From Photorhabdus sp. CRCIA-P01 (lineage in GTDB: Bacteria; Pseudomonadota; Gammaproteobacteria; Enterobacterales; Enterobacteriaceae), in the NCBI RefSeq assembly GCF_003545805.1, contig NZ_NMQR01000017.1, positions 1 through 64,000 on the forward strand: 64,000 nt of DNA, given 5' to 3'. Numbering within the stretch: the stretch's first letter is position 1; each line of letters starts with the position of its first letter. The notes below the pieces were generated by a model. That model searched no databases and was not told the origin of the DNA. It saw only the letters and a list, made by a program, of their open reading frames with translations. The translations under genes and the position numbers were made by a program. This document shows, piece after piece, positions 1 through 10,074 of the stretch.

Positions 1-279
1 GGATCAGACCGTTTTAGGGAGGCGGTACGGGGTCATTGGGGTATTGAAAATCGCGTCCATTGGGTGCTTGACGTATCAATGAATGAAGATGCGTGTGCCA
101 TTCGTCGCGGCAATGCTGCCGAGATATTAGCGGGTATGCGGCACTTCTCGCTTAATATGCTACGTGCAGAAACCAGTGTAAAAGCCAGCATGCGACGCAA
201 AGCAAACATGGCCAATATGAGCAGTGAGTATTTGGATAAAGTTTTAATTGCAGGTTTTCAGACATTGGGCAAGAAATGA
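1..279 (+). CDS. ISAs1-family transposase, C-terminal part (cut by window edge)
   Basis: Open from base 1 in the frame that ends with TGA at 277-279, so the gene begins outside the window. The translated start contains H-W-G-I-E-N-R-V-H-W-V-L-D-V, the conserved C-terminal block of ISAs1-type (H-repeat associated) DDE transposases, with the downstream F/M-N-E-D-A motif also present. About 92 C-terminal residues are visible. Whether the element is intact cannot be judged from here; no terminal inverted repeat was identified after the stop. Its presence marks the left edge as mobile DNA. Confidence 0.8.
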   Translation, partial: GSDRFREAVRGHWGIENRVHWVLDVSMNEDACAIRRGNAAEILAGMRHFSLNMLRAETSVKASMRRKANMANMSSEYLDKVLIAGFQTLGKK

Positions 280-680
280 ACATTCATGCTCTTGCCCTGG
301 ATAAATATACAATTGAAATATTTAATTAGCACTTATTGAAAGGTAGTGACGTATCACAGAAAAATTCCCCATAATTAATGGAAAAAGTGAGATTTTACAT
401 TAATATTTTAAATGGCGTAATTTAAATGTTTCATCTAATTGCTTTCTGTAAAGTGAATAAATACTTACCTAATTAATTCTCATCGGAATTATTTTTCTGG
501 CCTATCTATTGTTGAAGAGCCTATATTTTATTGCCAGAAAAAGTCGATGTTTTTGCTATGGCTAATCTGGTGATTAGCCAGGGGGAAAATTCAACTTGGT
601 GACATACCAGTAGTGATAGCAGTAGAGACGTTGGAACTGGGTCAGATGGATAATTGATATATGAAGTTATTCTAAATGTA
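280..680. other. Non-coding stretch, AT-rich
   Basis: No convincing open reading frame or RNA gene was seen on either strand between the transposase stop and the ERIC element. The sequence is AT-rich with several TTAAT/AATTA runs. It presumably holds the end of the insertion element and the promoter of the downstream glycine-rich gene, but no specific site can be defended. Confidence 0.5.
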
Positions 681-807
681 TATACCTAATAGATTTCGAG
701 TTGCATCGCGACGGCAAGGGAGCGAATCCCCGGGAGCATAGAGAACTATGTGACCGGGGTGAGTGAGTGCAGCCAACAAAGAGGCAGCTTGAAAGATAAC
801 GGGTATA
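681..807. repeat. ERIC element, copy 1 (127 bp)
   Basis: Begins TATACCTAATAG and ends GGGTATA, with the internal blocks GAATCCCC..GGAGCAT and TGTGACCGGGGTGAGTG that correspond to the conserved ERIC primer regions. Same length as two other copies in this window (14477-14603 and 24971-25097) but the most diverged of the three. It ends 23 nt before the start codon of the collagen-like gene, so it must lie in that gene's promoter or mRNA leader. Confidence 0.9.
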
Positions 808-830
808 AATTCAAACTTAGGAGAATTCCC

Positions 831-2204
831 ATGGATAAAATAAGAACAGTTGCTGAAACTTTGGCAATATTACATCAGAATCATCATCCGTTTGGTCTGG
901 AACGACAGCCAAAGCAACTTAAGACCTCGGATTTTGACGGGCCGGTAATATTTTCTAATGATCTGAAAACGGCTACTGTGCCACCTGCATTTTTTACGGT
1001 ACAAACTATACAAGAGCTGAAAGCACTCGGCGGTGTGCCTGATAGTCGGTATGGCCCTGGAAAAATGGAATCATATCATCCGTTACCTGAACCATTCTCT
1101 GCTGAACGACTGGCAAACGTCCCGGGAAATCATATTGATTTGTGCAAAGCTTTTCGTGCCTATATCTATGGTGATTCCGCTTTGGTCAAAGATTATGAAG
1201 AAATGCTTAATGCTAAGCGTTTTCCGATGAAAGTTGCGTTATTCAGTGGCGAAGAGATCACTGTTACTGCAAATAATCCATTGATTATTAAAGATACAGA
1301 ACATAGTGGCGAACCCATTGTCTTGGTGTACAAGCAGATAACTATTGAACCGGAAGGCAAAATTATTTGCTACACCAACGGTAGGATTGAAGCAAGTGTC
1401 ATTCACGGGGCTGAAAACGGTCCACAGCACTTTATCAGTGCAGGGATAGATGGAGCAATTGGTGCTGCTGGTGCAACTGGAAACAGCGGAGCTAATGGCA
1501 TTGCTGGTTCACCTGGTCTTCAGAATAAACATACCTGTGTCGTTGGGACTACATCAGGTACTGATGGAATTAAAGGTTCTTCGGGAGCGCGGGGATCGGA
1601 TGGCGAACCAGGTGGAGAGGCGACGAGACTAACTGTTGTATGTACTCATGTGGATGGGCAGATACAGTTGTGGTCGATGGGTGGCGATGGTGGTAAGGGG
1701 GGGAATGGCGGTCGTGGTGGTGGTGGCGGTGATGGTGGTAAGGGAGGGCATGGTAGTTTTTATGGTGGTATTGCTGATTATCGTCATTATCATACTGATA
1801 ACACACTGTGTCAGCCTGCGGATGGGGGATGCGGAGGTGATGGCGGGGATGGAGGGGATGGGGGTAATGGAGGCTGTAGTGGAGATGGAGGTGACATAGA
1901 TTTTAGCTATTCCACGGGTAATCCACATATTATGAGTCAGTCAGCACCAGGTATGATAGCGCCTGGCGGTAGGGGAGGATATGGAGGGAAAGGTGGTAAT
2001 GGTGGTATCGGTGGTATCAAATCGGATAAGAATGGAGACGTAACTCAAGACGTAGGTTGTTTCGGAAAGGCGGGTAAAAGGGGTATGAATGGACAGTCAG
2101 GCCAGTTAGGACAGGATGGGCGGGTATATGTCAACGGCAAATTGACTGAGATGAAGCCAAGTGTGTTTCGGTTTTCCAAGAAAGAACTGTCTGGAAACGA
2201 GTAG
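831..2204 (+). CDS. Glycine-rich collagen-like repeat protein, function unknown
   Basis: 457 residues from the ATG at 831, chosen because TAGGAGA lies 7-12 nt upstream; the reading frame is open back to a GTG at 750, but that lies inside the ERIC element. Residues 1-200 are non-repetitive. From about residue 205 collagen-like G-x-y triplets begin (GAIGAAGATG), then from about 283 dense G-G-x-G-G repeats (GDGGKGGNGGRGG) run to about residue 430. There is no obvious signal peptide. The repeats would make an extended or polyproline-II-like fibre, as in bacterial collagen-like adhesins or phage-fibre proteins. No family is recognised with confidence and no partner gene is adjacent. An adhesive or structural role is only a guess. 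Confidence 0.75.
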   Translation: MDKIRTVAETLAILHQNHHPFGLERQPKQLKTSDFDGPVIFSNDLKTATVPPAFFTVQTIQELKALGGVPDSRYGPGKMESYHPLPEPFSAERLANVPGNHIDLCKAFRAYIYGDSALVKDYEEMLNAKRFPMKVALFSGEEITVTANNPLIIKDTEHSGEPIVLVYKQITIEPEGKIICYTNGRIEASVIHGAENGPQHFISAGIDGAIGAAGATGNSGANGIAGSPGLQNKHTCVVGTTSGTDGIKGSSGARGSDGEPGGEATRLTVVCTHVDGQIQLWSMGGDGGKGGNGGRGGGGGDGGKGGHGSFYGGIADYRHYHTDNTLCQPADGGCGGDGGDGGDGGNGGCSGDGGDIDFSYSTGNPHIMSQSAPGMIAPGGRGGYGGKGGNGGIGGIKSDKNGDVTQDVGCFGKAGKRGMNGQSGQLGQDGRVYVNGKLTEMKPSVFRFSKKELSGNE

Positions 2205-2336
2205 ATTAGGGATAGTGAGATTATCAGGGTGAAATCTGAGGTTTTTCATCAAAACAACTGTAGTTCTGTAATTAACTCAGTGCACCATAGGGTTAATATG
2301 TGCACTGAATTTGTAGTATAAAATTTTCGAGAAAAG

Positions 2337-2942
2337 TTATTTCAACCAACCTTTCTTCTGTGCGATTTCCAGTTGTGGCAGCAGATATTGCCATAATTCA
2401 GGATAGGCATCGGCAATGAATTTATTGCGGTTAATCACCTGCTCAAAACGAATACCATCTTCTACCCAACTCTGCCCTTTATTATGCAGATTCATCAGCA
2501 TCGGCATTAGTCTATCCAGCGTAAGAGCGAAATTGGCGTCTTGGCTTTCTGCTGCTTCATACTCTTGCCAAAGTGACATAAAATGATTTTTCTGTGGTTC
2601 GGGAAGTAAACCAAAAAGACGGTCGGCGGCTTTGATTTCCTGTTCATGAATGGCTTCACGGGCGGCTAAATCGTAAACCATCACATCACCGGCATCAATT
2701 TCTACAATATCGTGAATTAATGCCATTTGAATAACCCGCTGGATATCTACCCCTTTTACATAGGGCGCAAAACTCATTGCGGCGATAGCAAAATGCCAGC
2801 TATGCTCGGCTGAATTTTCCCGACGATGGTTATCCAGTAACTTTGTTCGCCGCTGAACTTTTTTCAGCTTATCCAACTCCATCAAAAAACCGATGACATT
2901 CGTAAAAGGGCCAAAATCAACGGTAGATACTGCTAACGACAT
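2337..2942 (-). CDS. HD-domain hydrolase, probable 5'-deoxynucleotidase (YfbR/HDDC2-like)
   Basis: 201 residues. The HD-superfamily metal ligands are visible: H47 in NSAEHSWH, the H77-D78 doublet in ALIHDIVEIDAGD and a downstream Asp in LTLDRLM. Length and layout fit the YfbR/HDDC2 group, which removes phosphate from deoxynucleoside 5'-monophosphates; the exact substrate here is inferred from family. It is read in the same direction as ygfZ, starting 14 nt after the ygfZ stop, so the two are probably co-transcribed. Confidence 0.8.
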   Translation of the reverse strand: MSLAVSTVDFGPFTNVIGFLMELDKLKKVQRRTKLLDNHRRENSAEHSWHFAIAAMSFAPYVKGVDIQRVIQMALIHDIVEIDAGDVMVYDLAAREAIHEQEIKAADRLFGLLPEPQKNHFMSLWQEYEAAESQDANFALTLDRLMPMLMNLHNKGQSWVEDGIRFEQVINRNKFIADAYPELWQYLLPQLEIAQKKGWLK

Positions 2943-2956
2943 ACAAACCTCATCAA

Positions 2957-3946
2957 TTATTTTTCTTCTTTGAGAGAGTAAGGCAGAGGCTGAATAGTGA
3001 GTGAATGTCCTTCATCGTCACGGACACGGAATACACCATGACTTTCCATATCATTATTCATGACGACTTGTATCCAGACATTATCATTATTCAACTTAAC
3101 GGCGGACAAAACGGTACCCGTTCTCCGCCACTTATCTCCTAATTGCCATTCCAAATCATCTCCAGCCACGGGAATTTTGCTGGCACTGCCAGCCAGCCAG
3201 TACATGGCACGTTTATTAGCACCGCGATATTTAGCACGAGCCACCATTTCCTGCCCGGTATAACACCCTTTTTTAAAGCATATCCCTCCAGCCAATGCCT
3301 GTAGGTTAGTTGCTTGGGGAATAAACTGTGCACTATTTGCCGCATCAATGATCGGGAAGCCAGCTTCAATATCCAGAGCTAACCACTGTTCGCTGTTATT
3401 AAGCTGAGCTTGAAGCTTTTCTGTTAACTGCTCAGCAGTTGCGGTGTTTGTCACCAGAAGGAAACGTTCAGACGGCAAGGTAAAATGGAGTAGAGTAGTG
3501 GCTTCATATTCAACAACAGCATTATCAGTATCCGGCAAGGTTGGGAAGAGGCTACTTAGGGCTTCCCGACAACTGTTACCTGCAACACCGAGCAATACCG
3601 CATTTTCATCCTGAGCAAGAGCAATTTTGGAGAATAATGCATATTTTTTTAATTCTGTAAGCTGATTTCCCAGCACACTACGGCGCTCAATATAAGCAAG
3701 ACTTTCACCGCGATGGAAGAGGCGCAGATTACTCCACATTTTACCCTTTGCGTCACAGTGCGCACTAAGCACATGTTGATTCGCTGCAAGTGCGGAAATA
3801 TCCGCTGTCACCTGACCTTGTAGATATTTTTCTGCATCCGGTCCAGTTGCTGCTACTAGTCCCCAGTCATCCAGAGATATTAAAGTCAGGGGAAGGATTG
3901 ATGAAGACAATGGAGATTGTGAAGAAAACGGAGTTTTATAAGCCAT
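2957..3946 (-). CDS. ygfZ: tRNA-modifying protein YgfZ (folate-binding, Fe-S maintenance)
   Basis: 329 residues, the usual length for enterobacterial YgfZ. The signature K-G-C-Y-T-G-Q-E is present with its cysteine at residue 228, the same number as in E. coli. YgfZ belongs to the GcvT-like folate-binding fold (COG0354) and supports repair or assembly of certain Fe-S enzymes such as MiaB. It is divergent from sdhE/ygfX, the arrangement in many enterobacteria; the 3947-4123 gap must hold both promoters. Confidence 0.95.
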   Translation of the reverse strand: MAYKTPFSSQSPLSSSILPLTLISLDDWGLVAATGPDAEKYLQGQVTADISALAANQHVLSAHCDAKGKMWSNLRLFHRGESLAYIERRSVLGNQLTELKKYALFSKIALAQDENAVLLGVAGNSCREALSSLFPTLPDTDNAVVEYEATTLLHFTLPSERFLLVTNTATAEQLTEKLQAQLNNSEQWLALDIEAGFPIIDAANSAQFIPQATNLQALAGGICFKKGCYTGQEMVARAKYRGANKRAMYWLAGSASKIPVAGDDLEWQLGDKWRRTGTVLSAVKLNNDNVWIQVVMNNDMESHGVFRVRDDEGHSLTIQPLPYSLKEEK

Positions 3947-4123
3947 GACATATCCTGCCAGTCAGATATTTGAGCCAATGATGCATAATGGTAAAAGAGC
4001 TGAAGCACAATGCAAGTAGTTATTATTGCTATTAGCTGGCATGATGCATCAGTTGGCCGGGCGACTTATATGGCTAATGGCGTTAAAACTAACAATGAGA
4101 ATTAAAAAGGGGAGCTTTTGAAC

Positions 4124-4390
4124 ATGGATATTGATAATAAAGCACGTATTCATTGGGCATGCCGGCGTGGAATGCGTGAGCTGGATATTTCAATTATGCC
4201 GTTTTTTAACTATGAATATGACTCGCTCAGTGATGATGATAAACGACTTTTTATTCGCTTACTTGAATGTGCTGATCCTGATCTGTTCAACTGGTTAATG
4301 AATCATGGGCGTCCAGAAGATGAAGAGTTATTCCGCATGATTAAACTTATTCAGAATAGAAATAAAGATCGTGGTCCTGTGGAAATGTGA
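4124..4390 (+). CDS. sdhE: FAD assembly factor SdhE
   Basis: 88 residues from the ATG at 4124, chosen over an upstream TTG at 4118 because AGGGGAG lies 9-15 nt upstream of the ATG. The family motif RGxxE is visible (R15-G16-M17-R18-E19). SdhE binds succinate dehydrogenase and fumarate reductase flavoprotein subunits and promotes covalent FAD attachment; earlier literature names it CptB/YgfY. The stop overlaps the start of ygfX by 20 nt, so the two are translationally linked. Confidence 0.95.
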   Translation: MDIDNKARIHWACRRGMRELDISIMPFFNYEYDSLSDDDKRLFIRLLECADPDLFNWLMNHGRPEDEELFRMIKLIQNRNKDRGPVEM

Positions 4391-4787
4391 TCTCAGGGTA
4401 TCTTGGCATACCCAGCTAATTTCTACCTGTGTTCATGGTGCAATAGCGCTTATCGTACTACTTGCTCCATGGCCTGCGGATGACGCTATTTTCTGGATTT
4501 TCTGGCTTCCTTTGGTACTGTTGATTATTGTCAGTTGGGGGCGTAGCCAGAAAAATATCCGTAAATCTCAAGGGCTTTTAGTTCTTCTCAGTGATAATAA
4601 GTTGCAATGGAAGAAGCACGAGTGGCAAATTATCCGGCGGCCGTGGTTGTGTCGTTATGGCATATTAATTACGGCTCAATCTTTTTATAACCAGAAAAAA
4701 ATCCGTTTATGGCTAGCATCCGATGGTATGTCACAGGATGAATGGAGGAATATTAATCAACTGTTGTTGCAATATCCTGATATCTAA
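4371..4787 (+). CDS. ygfX: YgfX/CptA inner-membrane protein
   Basis: 138 residues starting at a GTG inside the end of sdhE (20-nt overlap), as in E. coli, whose product also begins M-V-L-W-x-x-D-L-R-V-S-W. Two hydrophobic segments near residues 17-34 and 39-56 would form a membrane hairpin, followed by a cytosolic part. It is the usual partner of sdhE and has been described as a toxin-like inhibitor of cell division proteins; whether it acts so here is not shown. It is convergent with fldB, only 21 nt away. Confidence 0.9.
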   Translation: MVLWKCDLRVSWHTQLISTCVHGAIALIVLLAPWPADDAIFWIFWLPLVLLIIVSWGRSQKNIRKSQGLLVLLSDNKLQWKKHEWQIIRRPWLCRYGILITAQSFYNQKKIRLWLASDGMSQDEWRNINQLLLQYPDI

Positions 4788-4808
4788 TTGAGCTGAAATT
4801 TTCCTGAT

Positions 4809-5330
4809 TTAAAGTAGAGGCTCCATTTCTTGCAGGATTTGCATACACCATTGCGATAAACGATCATCAGTTTGTTCATACTGGTTTACGTCATCCAGAG
4901 CCAGCCCGACAAATTGTGAGCCATTATCCGTTAATGGTTTCGGGCTGGTAAACTCATAACCTTCAGTTGGCCAGAAGCCAATAAAATGCACGCCTGAAGG
5001 GCGTAAATGGTGATATAGCATACCGAGAGCGTCAAGGAACCAATCGCCGTAATCAATTTGATCCCCCATACCATACATGGCGACAATTTTCCCCTGTAAA
5101 TCGAGGGAAGGGATTTGATCCCAAATAACCAGCCAATCTTCCTGCAATTCGCCAAAATCCCATGTTGGGATACCGAGAATCAGTACAGAATATGTTTCCA
5201 TTAATTCAGGTTCTGTCTCTTTGATATTGTGGAGATCAATTAAATCTTCGCCAAGGATATCGCGGATTTTCTCTGCTACCATCTCGGTGTAGCAGGTGCT
5301 GGAGCCGTAAAAAAGACCAATCTTCATCAT
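4809..5330 (-). CDS. fldB: Flavodoxin FldB
   Basis: 173 residues. The phosphate-binding loop F-Y-G-S-S-T-C-Y-T lies at the N-terminus, followed by the flavodoxin blocks [11 protein letters not shown] and [18 protein letters not shown]. The C-Y-T loop and overall length distinguish FldB from FldA. It carries one FMN and is a low-potential electron carrier in the cytosol. Translation could start at either of the first two Met codons. It is divergent from xerD. Confidence 0.93.
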   Translation of the reverse strand: MMKIGLFYGSSTCYTEMVAEKIRDILGEDLIDLHNIKETEPELMETYSVLILGIPTWDFGELQEDWLVIWDQIPSLDLQGKIVAMYGMGDQIDYGDWFLDALGMLYHHLRPSGVHFIGFWPTEGYEFTSPKPLTDNGSQFVGLALDDVNQYEQTDDRLSQWCMQILQEMEPLL

Positions 5331-5434
5331 TAATCATTATGGTTTTTGAATATCTGGGCTGGCATTGTAACAGAATAATTGCTTTTTCAGGCATAATAGC
5401 CAGCAGAGATGTGCAGATTTAAGGAAAGTATTTC

Positions 5435-6346
5435 GTGTCAAAACAACCAACTCAGTTGACTAATCCACTGATAGAACAGTTTCTTGATGCTATCTGGCTG
5501 GAACATGCTCTTGCGGAAAATACGCTGGCTTCTTACCGGTTGGATTTGCAGGCACTGGATAACTGGTTGATATATCATGGACACAATTTATTATCTGTCC
5601 AGACGATAGATTTGCACTCTTTTATGGCAGAACGCGTGGATGGAGGGTATAAAGCCAGTAGTTCGGCGCGTTTACTCAGTGCCATGCGTCAATTGTTTCT
5701 CTATTTTTATCGGGAAAAAATGCGGGAAGATGATCCGACAGCACTTTTGTCTGCACCCAAATTACCAAAGCGATTGCCTAAAGATTTAAGTGAAAAACAG
5801 GTCGAAGATCTACTTAATGCGCCCTGTACAGATCAGCCGGTGGAGTTAAGGGATAAAGCCATGCTTGAAGTGCTTTATGCCTGTGGTTTACGGGTATCGG
5901 AGTTAGTGGGATTGACGCTTTCCGATGTCAGTTTGCGCCAAGGCGTGGTGAGAGTGATAGGTAAAGGTAATAAAGAACGGTTAGTGCCTTTAGGGGAAGA
6001 AGCGATTTACTGGCTAGAGCATTATCTGGAATATGGGAGAGCCGGGTTGCTGAATGGCGCAACGTTGGATGTCCTTTTTCCGAGCAACCGTGGGCGACAA
6101 ATGACCCGACAGACATTCTGGTATCGTATTAAACATTATGCGCTGTTGGCTGGAATCGATGCTGAACGATTATCTCCCCATGTTTTGCGTCATGCATTTG
6201 CCACGCATTTGCTTAATCATGGCGCTGATTTGCGAGTTGTGCAGATGTTATTGGGGCATAGTGATCTATCCACAACACAAATATATACTCATGTAGCAAC
6301 AGAACGGCTCAAATTGTTACATCAACAACATCATCCGCGTGGGTGA
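5435..6346 (+). CDS. xerD: Site-specific tyrosine recombinase XerD
   Basis: 303 residues from a GTG start with AAGGAAAG upstream. It has the N-terminal SAM-like core-binding domain (roughly 1-100) and the catalytic domain with R153 (RVSELVG), H249-x-x-R252 (HVLRH), the LLGHSD histidine and the nucleophilic Tyr in Q-I-Y-T-H-V. With XerC it resolves chromosome dimers at dif. xerD-dsbC-recJ is the conserved enterobacterial order, and all three are closely spaced here. Confidence 0.97.
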   Translation: MSKQPTQLTNPLIEQFLDAIWLEHALAENTLASYRLDLQALDNWLIYHGHNLLSVQTIDLHSFMAERVDGGYKASSSARLLSAMRQLFLYFYREKMREDDPTALLSAPKLPKRLPKDLSEKQVEDLLNAPCTDQPVELRDKAMLEVLYACGLRVSELVGLTLSDVSLRQGVVRVIGKGNKERLVPLGEEAIYWLEHYLEYGRAGLLNGATLDVLFPSNRGRQMTRQTFWYRIKHYALLAGIDAERLSPHVLRHAFATHLLNHGADLRVVQMLLGHSDLSTTQIYTHVATERLKLLHQQHHPRG

Positions 6347-6369
6347 GCACGGATTTAAAGGAACTGAAA

Positions 6370-7071
6370 ATGAAAAAAAGCGTGTTATGTTTTCCTCTTT
6401 TGCTGGCCTGGTTTAGTGGAAATGTGCTTGCTGATGATGGTGCTGTCCATCGAACAATGCAAAAACTAGGGATAAAAGCAGAAAGCATCCAGCCATCACC
6501 TATCGTGGGTTTAAATACGGTAGTTACTGAGCAAGGTATCATTTATCTATCTGATGACGGGAAATATTTATTACAAGGGCCAATTTATGATGTTAGTGGT
6601 AGCGCTCCTGTGAATGTCAGTAATCAATTATTGGTGAAAAAGTTGGAAGCAATGAGAGATCAAATGATCATCTACAAAGCGCCGGAAGAGAAGCATATCG
6701 TTACCGTTTTCACGGATATTACCTGTGGTTACTGCCATAAATTGCATGAAAACATGAAAGAGTACAATAAACTTGGTATTACTGTGCGCTATCTGGCATT
6801 CCCTCGTCAGGGTATGCAGCACCAATCTGCTAAAGATATGCAATCCATCTGGTGTAGTGCAACACCGCGGAAATCACTGGATGCAGCGTTTAAAAATGAG
6901 GATGTTTCGCCAATTAAGGGCTGTAAGGTGGATATTGCTAACCATTACAAACTGGGCCTCCAGTTTGGTGTGCAGGGAACGCCTGCGATTGTCCTTAAGG
7001 ATGGCAGCTTGTTAGGTGGATATATGCCACCAGAGGCTTTGGCGGCGGCACTGGCACAACGTGGTAAATAA
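6370..7071 (+). CDS. dsbC: Periplasmic thiol:disulfide isomerase DsbC
   Basis: 233 residues from the ATG at 6370 (AAAGGAAC upstream; a GTG at 6343 overlapping xerD lacks such a site). A Sec signal peptide covers about residues 1-20, ending V-L-A. An N-terminal dimerisation domain is followed by a thioredoxin fold with the active site C119-G-Y-C122, the DsbC signature, and the cis-Pro loop G-T-P-A. It corrects non-native disulfides in the periplasm. It lies between xerD and recJ. Confidence 0.96.
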   Translation: MKKSVLCFPLLLAWFSGNVLADDGAVHRTMQKLGIKAESIQPSPIVGLNTVVTEQGIIYLSDDGKYLLQGPIYDVSGSAPVNVSNQLLVKKLEAMRDQMIIYKAPEEKHIVTVFTDITCGYCHKLHENMKEYNKLGITVRYLAFPRQGMQHQSAKDMQSIWCSATPRKSLDAAFKNEDVSPIKGCKVDIANHYKLGLQFGVQGTPAIVLKDGSLLGGYMPPEALAAALAQRGK

Positions 7072-7076
7072 GTTTA

Positions 7077-8810
7077 GTGAATATTGAAACACAACTTCGC
7101 CGCCGCCCGGCGGTGGATGACAGTCATCTTCCACAACAGATTCATCCATTACTGCGTCGTTTATATGCCGTTCGTGGTATCCAGCAAGCTAATGAATTGG
7201 AGCGTGGTGTTCAAGGGTTATTGAATTATCAGCATCTGAGCGGTGTGGAACAGGCGGTGGCGCTCTTGTTGGCTGCACTTCATGAACACTGGCGTATCGT
7301 TATTGTCGGTGATTTTGATGCTGATGGGGCAACCAGTACGGCATTGGCGATCCGATCATTACGCTCGATGGGATATCGCCATCTGGATTATCTGGTACCA
7401 AACCGTTTTGACGATGGTTATGGTTTAAGTTCACAGGTGGTAGAAGAGGTTGTTAAAAAAGGCGCTGACCTAATTATGACCGTGGATAATGGTATCTCTT
7501 CCCATGAAGGGGTTGCGGCTGCCCATCAGCACCATATGAAAGTGATTATCACGGATCATCACTTGCCGGGTGACGTTTTGCCGGCGGCTGATGCCATTAT
7601 TAATCCTAATCTTGCCGATTGTTCGTTCCCGTCTAAATCATTGGCCGGGGTGGGTGTCACATTTTATCTGATGTCTGCTTTAAGGGCGGCGCTGAGAAAA
7701 GATCAGTGGTTTGAAAAGCAAGGAATCGCGCTGCCAAATCTGGCGGAAATGTTGGATTTGGTTGCGTTAGGAACTGTCGCCGATGTTGTACCTTTGGATA
7801 CCAATAACCGGATTCTGGTTTATCAAGGATTGAATCGTATTCGTGCAGGGCGTTGTTGCGCGGGGATACGCGCATTACTGGAAGTTTCCAATCGTGATGC
7901 TTATAAACTGACAGCCAGCGATTTGGGTTTTTTTCTGGGGCCAAGACTGAATGCCGCTGGCCGCCTCGATGATATGTCCATTGGCGTCACTTTATTGCTA
8001 ACTGACGACATGGCAAAGGCGCGTCAGATAGCTTGTGAACTGGACAGTCTTAACCAGACTCGTCGTGAAATAGAGCAGGGAATGCAACAGGAAGCACTGC
8101 AAATCTGCGACAAATTTGAACGTACCAGCACTGAACTGCCTTATGGGCTAGCACTCTATCATCCAGAATGGCATCAAGGGGTAGTCGGAATTCTGGCTTC
8201 CCGGATTAAAGAGCGTTTTCATCGGCCTGTTATCGCTTTTGCACCAGCTGGCGAGGGGATTTTGAAAGGTTCTGGTCGTTCAGTTCAGGGATTGCATATG
8301 CGTGATGCGCTTGAGCGGCTTGATACTTTGCATCCGGGGTTGATACTTAAATTTGGTGGTCATGCGATGGCGGCCGGTTTGTCACTTGAACAGGATAAAT
8401 TCGAACAATTTCAGTATCACTTTTCTACGCTAATGGCGGATTGGTTAGATATTTCGCAACTTGAAGGTGTTATCTGGAGTGATGGTGAATTAGCGACTAA
8501 TCAACTGTCATTGGACATGGCGGAAATGTTGCGTGATGGCGGTCCTTGGGGGCAGGCATTCCCGGAACCTATTTTTGACGGTAAATTCAAACTACTGCAA
8601 CAGCGTATTGTTGGAGAACGACATTTAAAGATGATAGTAGAGCCATTAAACGGTGGGCCGATGCTGGATGGTATTGCGTTCAATATCGATCCTACCCGCT
8701 GGCCAGATAACAGTGTCCGCGAAGTAGAACTTGCCTATAAACTGGATGTTAATGAATTTCGTGGCAACCGTAGTGTACAGCTTTTGATCCAACATCTCTG
8801 GCCTTATTAA
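7077..8810 (+). CDS. recJ: Single-strand-specific exonuclease RecJ
   Basis: 577 residues from a GTG 5 nt after the dsbC stop. DHH-superfamily motifs are visible: D-F-D-A-D-G-A near residue 80, D160-H161-H162, and the DHHA1 motif G427-G-H429-A-M-A-A-G. RecJ is the 5'-3' single-stranded DNA exonuclease of RecF-pathway recombination and mismatch/base-excision repair. Length agrees with E. coli RecJ (577). It is the last gene of the xerD-dsbC-recJ run. Confidence 0.96.
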   Translation: MNIETQLRRRPAVDDSHLPQQIHPLLRRLYAVRGIQQANELERGVQGLLNYQHLSGVEQAVALLLAALHEHWRIVIVGDFDADGATSTALAIRSLRSMGYRHLDYLVPNRFDDGYGLSSQVVEEVVKKGADLIMTVDNGISSHEGVAAAHQHHMKVIITDHHLPGDVLPAADAIINPNLADCSFPSKSLAGVGVTFYLMSALRAALRKDQWFEKQGIALPNLAEMLDLVALGTVADVVPLDTNNRILVYQGLNRIRAGRCCAGIRALLEVSNRDAYKLTASDLGFFLGPRLNAAGRLDDMSIGVTLLLTDDMAKARQIACELDSLNQTRREIEQGMQQEALQICDKFERTSTELPYGLALYHPEWHQGVVGILASRIKERFHRPVIAFAPAGEGILKGSGRSVQGLHMRDALERLDTLHPGLILKFGGHAMAAGLSLEQDKFEQFQYHFSTLMADWLDISQLEGVIWSDGELATNQLSLDMAEMLRDGGPWGQAFPEPIFDGKFKLLQQRIVGERHLKMIVEPLNGGPMLDGIAFNIDPTRWPDNSVREVELAYKLDVNEFRGNRSVQLLIQHLWPY

Positions 8811-8966
8811 TAGTTGAGCGGCAGGTAGTCAGTCATTGTCGCGTACTCTCGTATGAATACGTGACAAATCTGTTGAAGTGCTATAAACCCTGTGCCGAAT
8901 CCGCTACAATACGCGGTTCGAAAATTATCCATTTATCTACGACTACACAACGTAAGACACGAGAAT

Positions 8967-10065
8967 ATGTTTGAAATTAATCCGGTAAAAAACCACATTC
9001 AGGACCTGTCTGAACGGACAACGGTTCTGAGGGGGTATCTTTGACTACGATGTCAAAAAAGAGCGTTTAGAAGAAGTAAATGCTGAATTGGAACAGCCTG
9101 ATGTTTGGAATGAACCGGAGCGGGCACAGGCTTTGGGTAAAGAACGTTCCTCATTAGACGAGATTGTCGAAACGATCGATCAGCTTGAGCAGGGTCTGGA
9201 AGATGTACAAGGTTTACTGGAACTGGCGGTAGAAGCTGACGATGAAGAGACTTTTAATGAAACTGTGGTAGAGCTGGAACAGCTTGAAGGCAAATTGGGT
9301 CAGTTGGAATTTCGCCGCATGTTTTCTGGTGAGTACGACAATGCTGACTGTTATCTTGACTTGCAGGCAGGCTCTGGTGGTACCGAGGCCCAGGATTGGG
9401 CAAGTATGCTAATGCGTATGTATTTACGTTGGGCTGAATCCAAAGGTTTTAAAACTGAAATCATTGAAGAATCAGATGGTGAAGTTGCTGGCCTGAAATC
9501 AGCGACCATTAAGATTATGGGCGATTATGCTTATGGTTGGTTGCGTACTGAAACCGGTGTTCACCGTTTGGTGCGTAAAAGCCCATTTGATTCTGGCGGT
9601 CGTCGCCATACTTCATTCAGTTCTGCTTTCATTTATCCTGAAGTGGATGATGATATTGATATTGAAATTAATCCAGCAGACTTACGTATCGATGTTTACC
9701 GCGCATCTGGCGCGGGTGGTCAGCACGTCAATAAAACAGAATCTGCGGTGCGTATTACCCATATTCCAACCAACATTGTGACTCAGTGTCAAAATGATCG
9801 TTCTCAGCATAAAAATAAAGACCAGGCGATGAAACAGCTAAAAGCGAAGCTGTATGAACTGGAGATGCAGAAAAAGAACGCCAATAAACAGGAAATGGAA
9901 GAAAATAAATCTGATATTGGTTGGGGTAGTCAAATTCGCTCTTATGTTCTGGATGATTCACGCATCAAAGACTTGCGCACCGGCGTTGAAACTCGCAATA
10001 CACAAGCGGTGCTGGATGGTGATCTGGACAAATTCATTGAAGCAAGCCTTAAAGCTGGCTTATGA
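8967..10065 (+). CDS. prfB: Peptide chain release factor 2 (programmed +1 frameshift)
   Basis: Encoded in two frames. ATG 8967 opens a 25-codon segment that stops at TGA 9042-9044; reading resumes in the +1 frame at GAC 9043 and continues to 10065, giving about 366 residues. RF2 hallmarks are present: the stop-codon-reading tripeptide S205-P206-F207 and the catalytic G250-G251-Q252, numbered as in E. coli. Residue 246 is Ala, as in most RF2s. The in-frame TGA is the usual autoregulation: RF2 shortage favours the shift. lysS follows after 9 nt. Confidence 0.97.
9029..9045 (+). promoter_or_regulatory. prfB +1 frameshift site
   Basis: The internal Shine-Dalgarno-like AGGGGGT is followed by ATCTTTGAC, with CTT as the slip codon and TGA next. 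This is the same arrangement as in E. coli prfB. The shift moves the P-site tRNA-Leu from CUU to UUU so that GAC is read next. Confidence 0.95.
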
Positions 10066-10074
10066 GGAACTAAA

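Noticed and set aside
1570..1928. His/Thr-rich open frames opposite the glycine-rich gene
   Set aside because: They arise from the GGT/GGC repeats read backwards; no ribosome site or domain.
9042..9044. In-frame TGA in prfB as a disabling mutation
   Set aside because: It is the programmed frameshift site with AGGGGGT and CTTTGAC intact.
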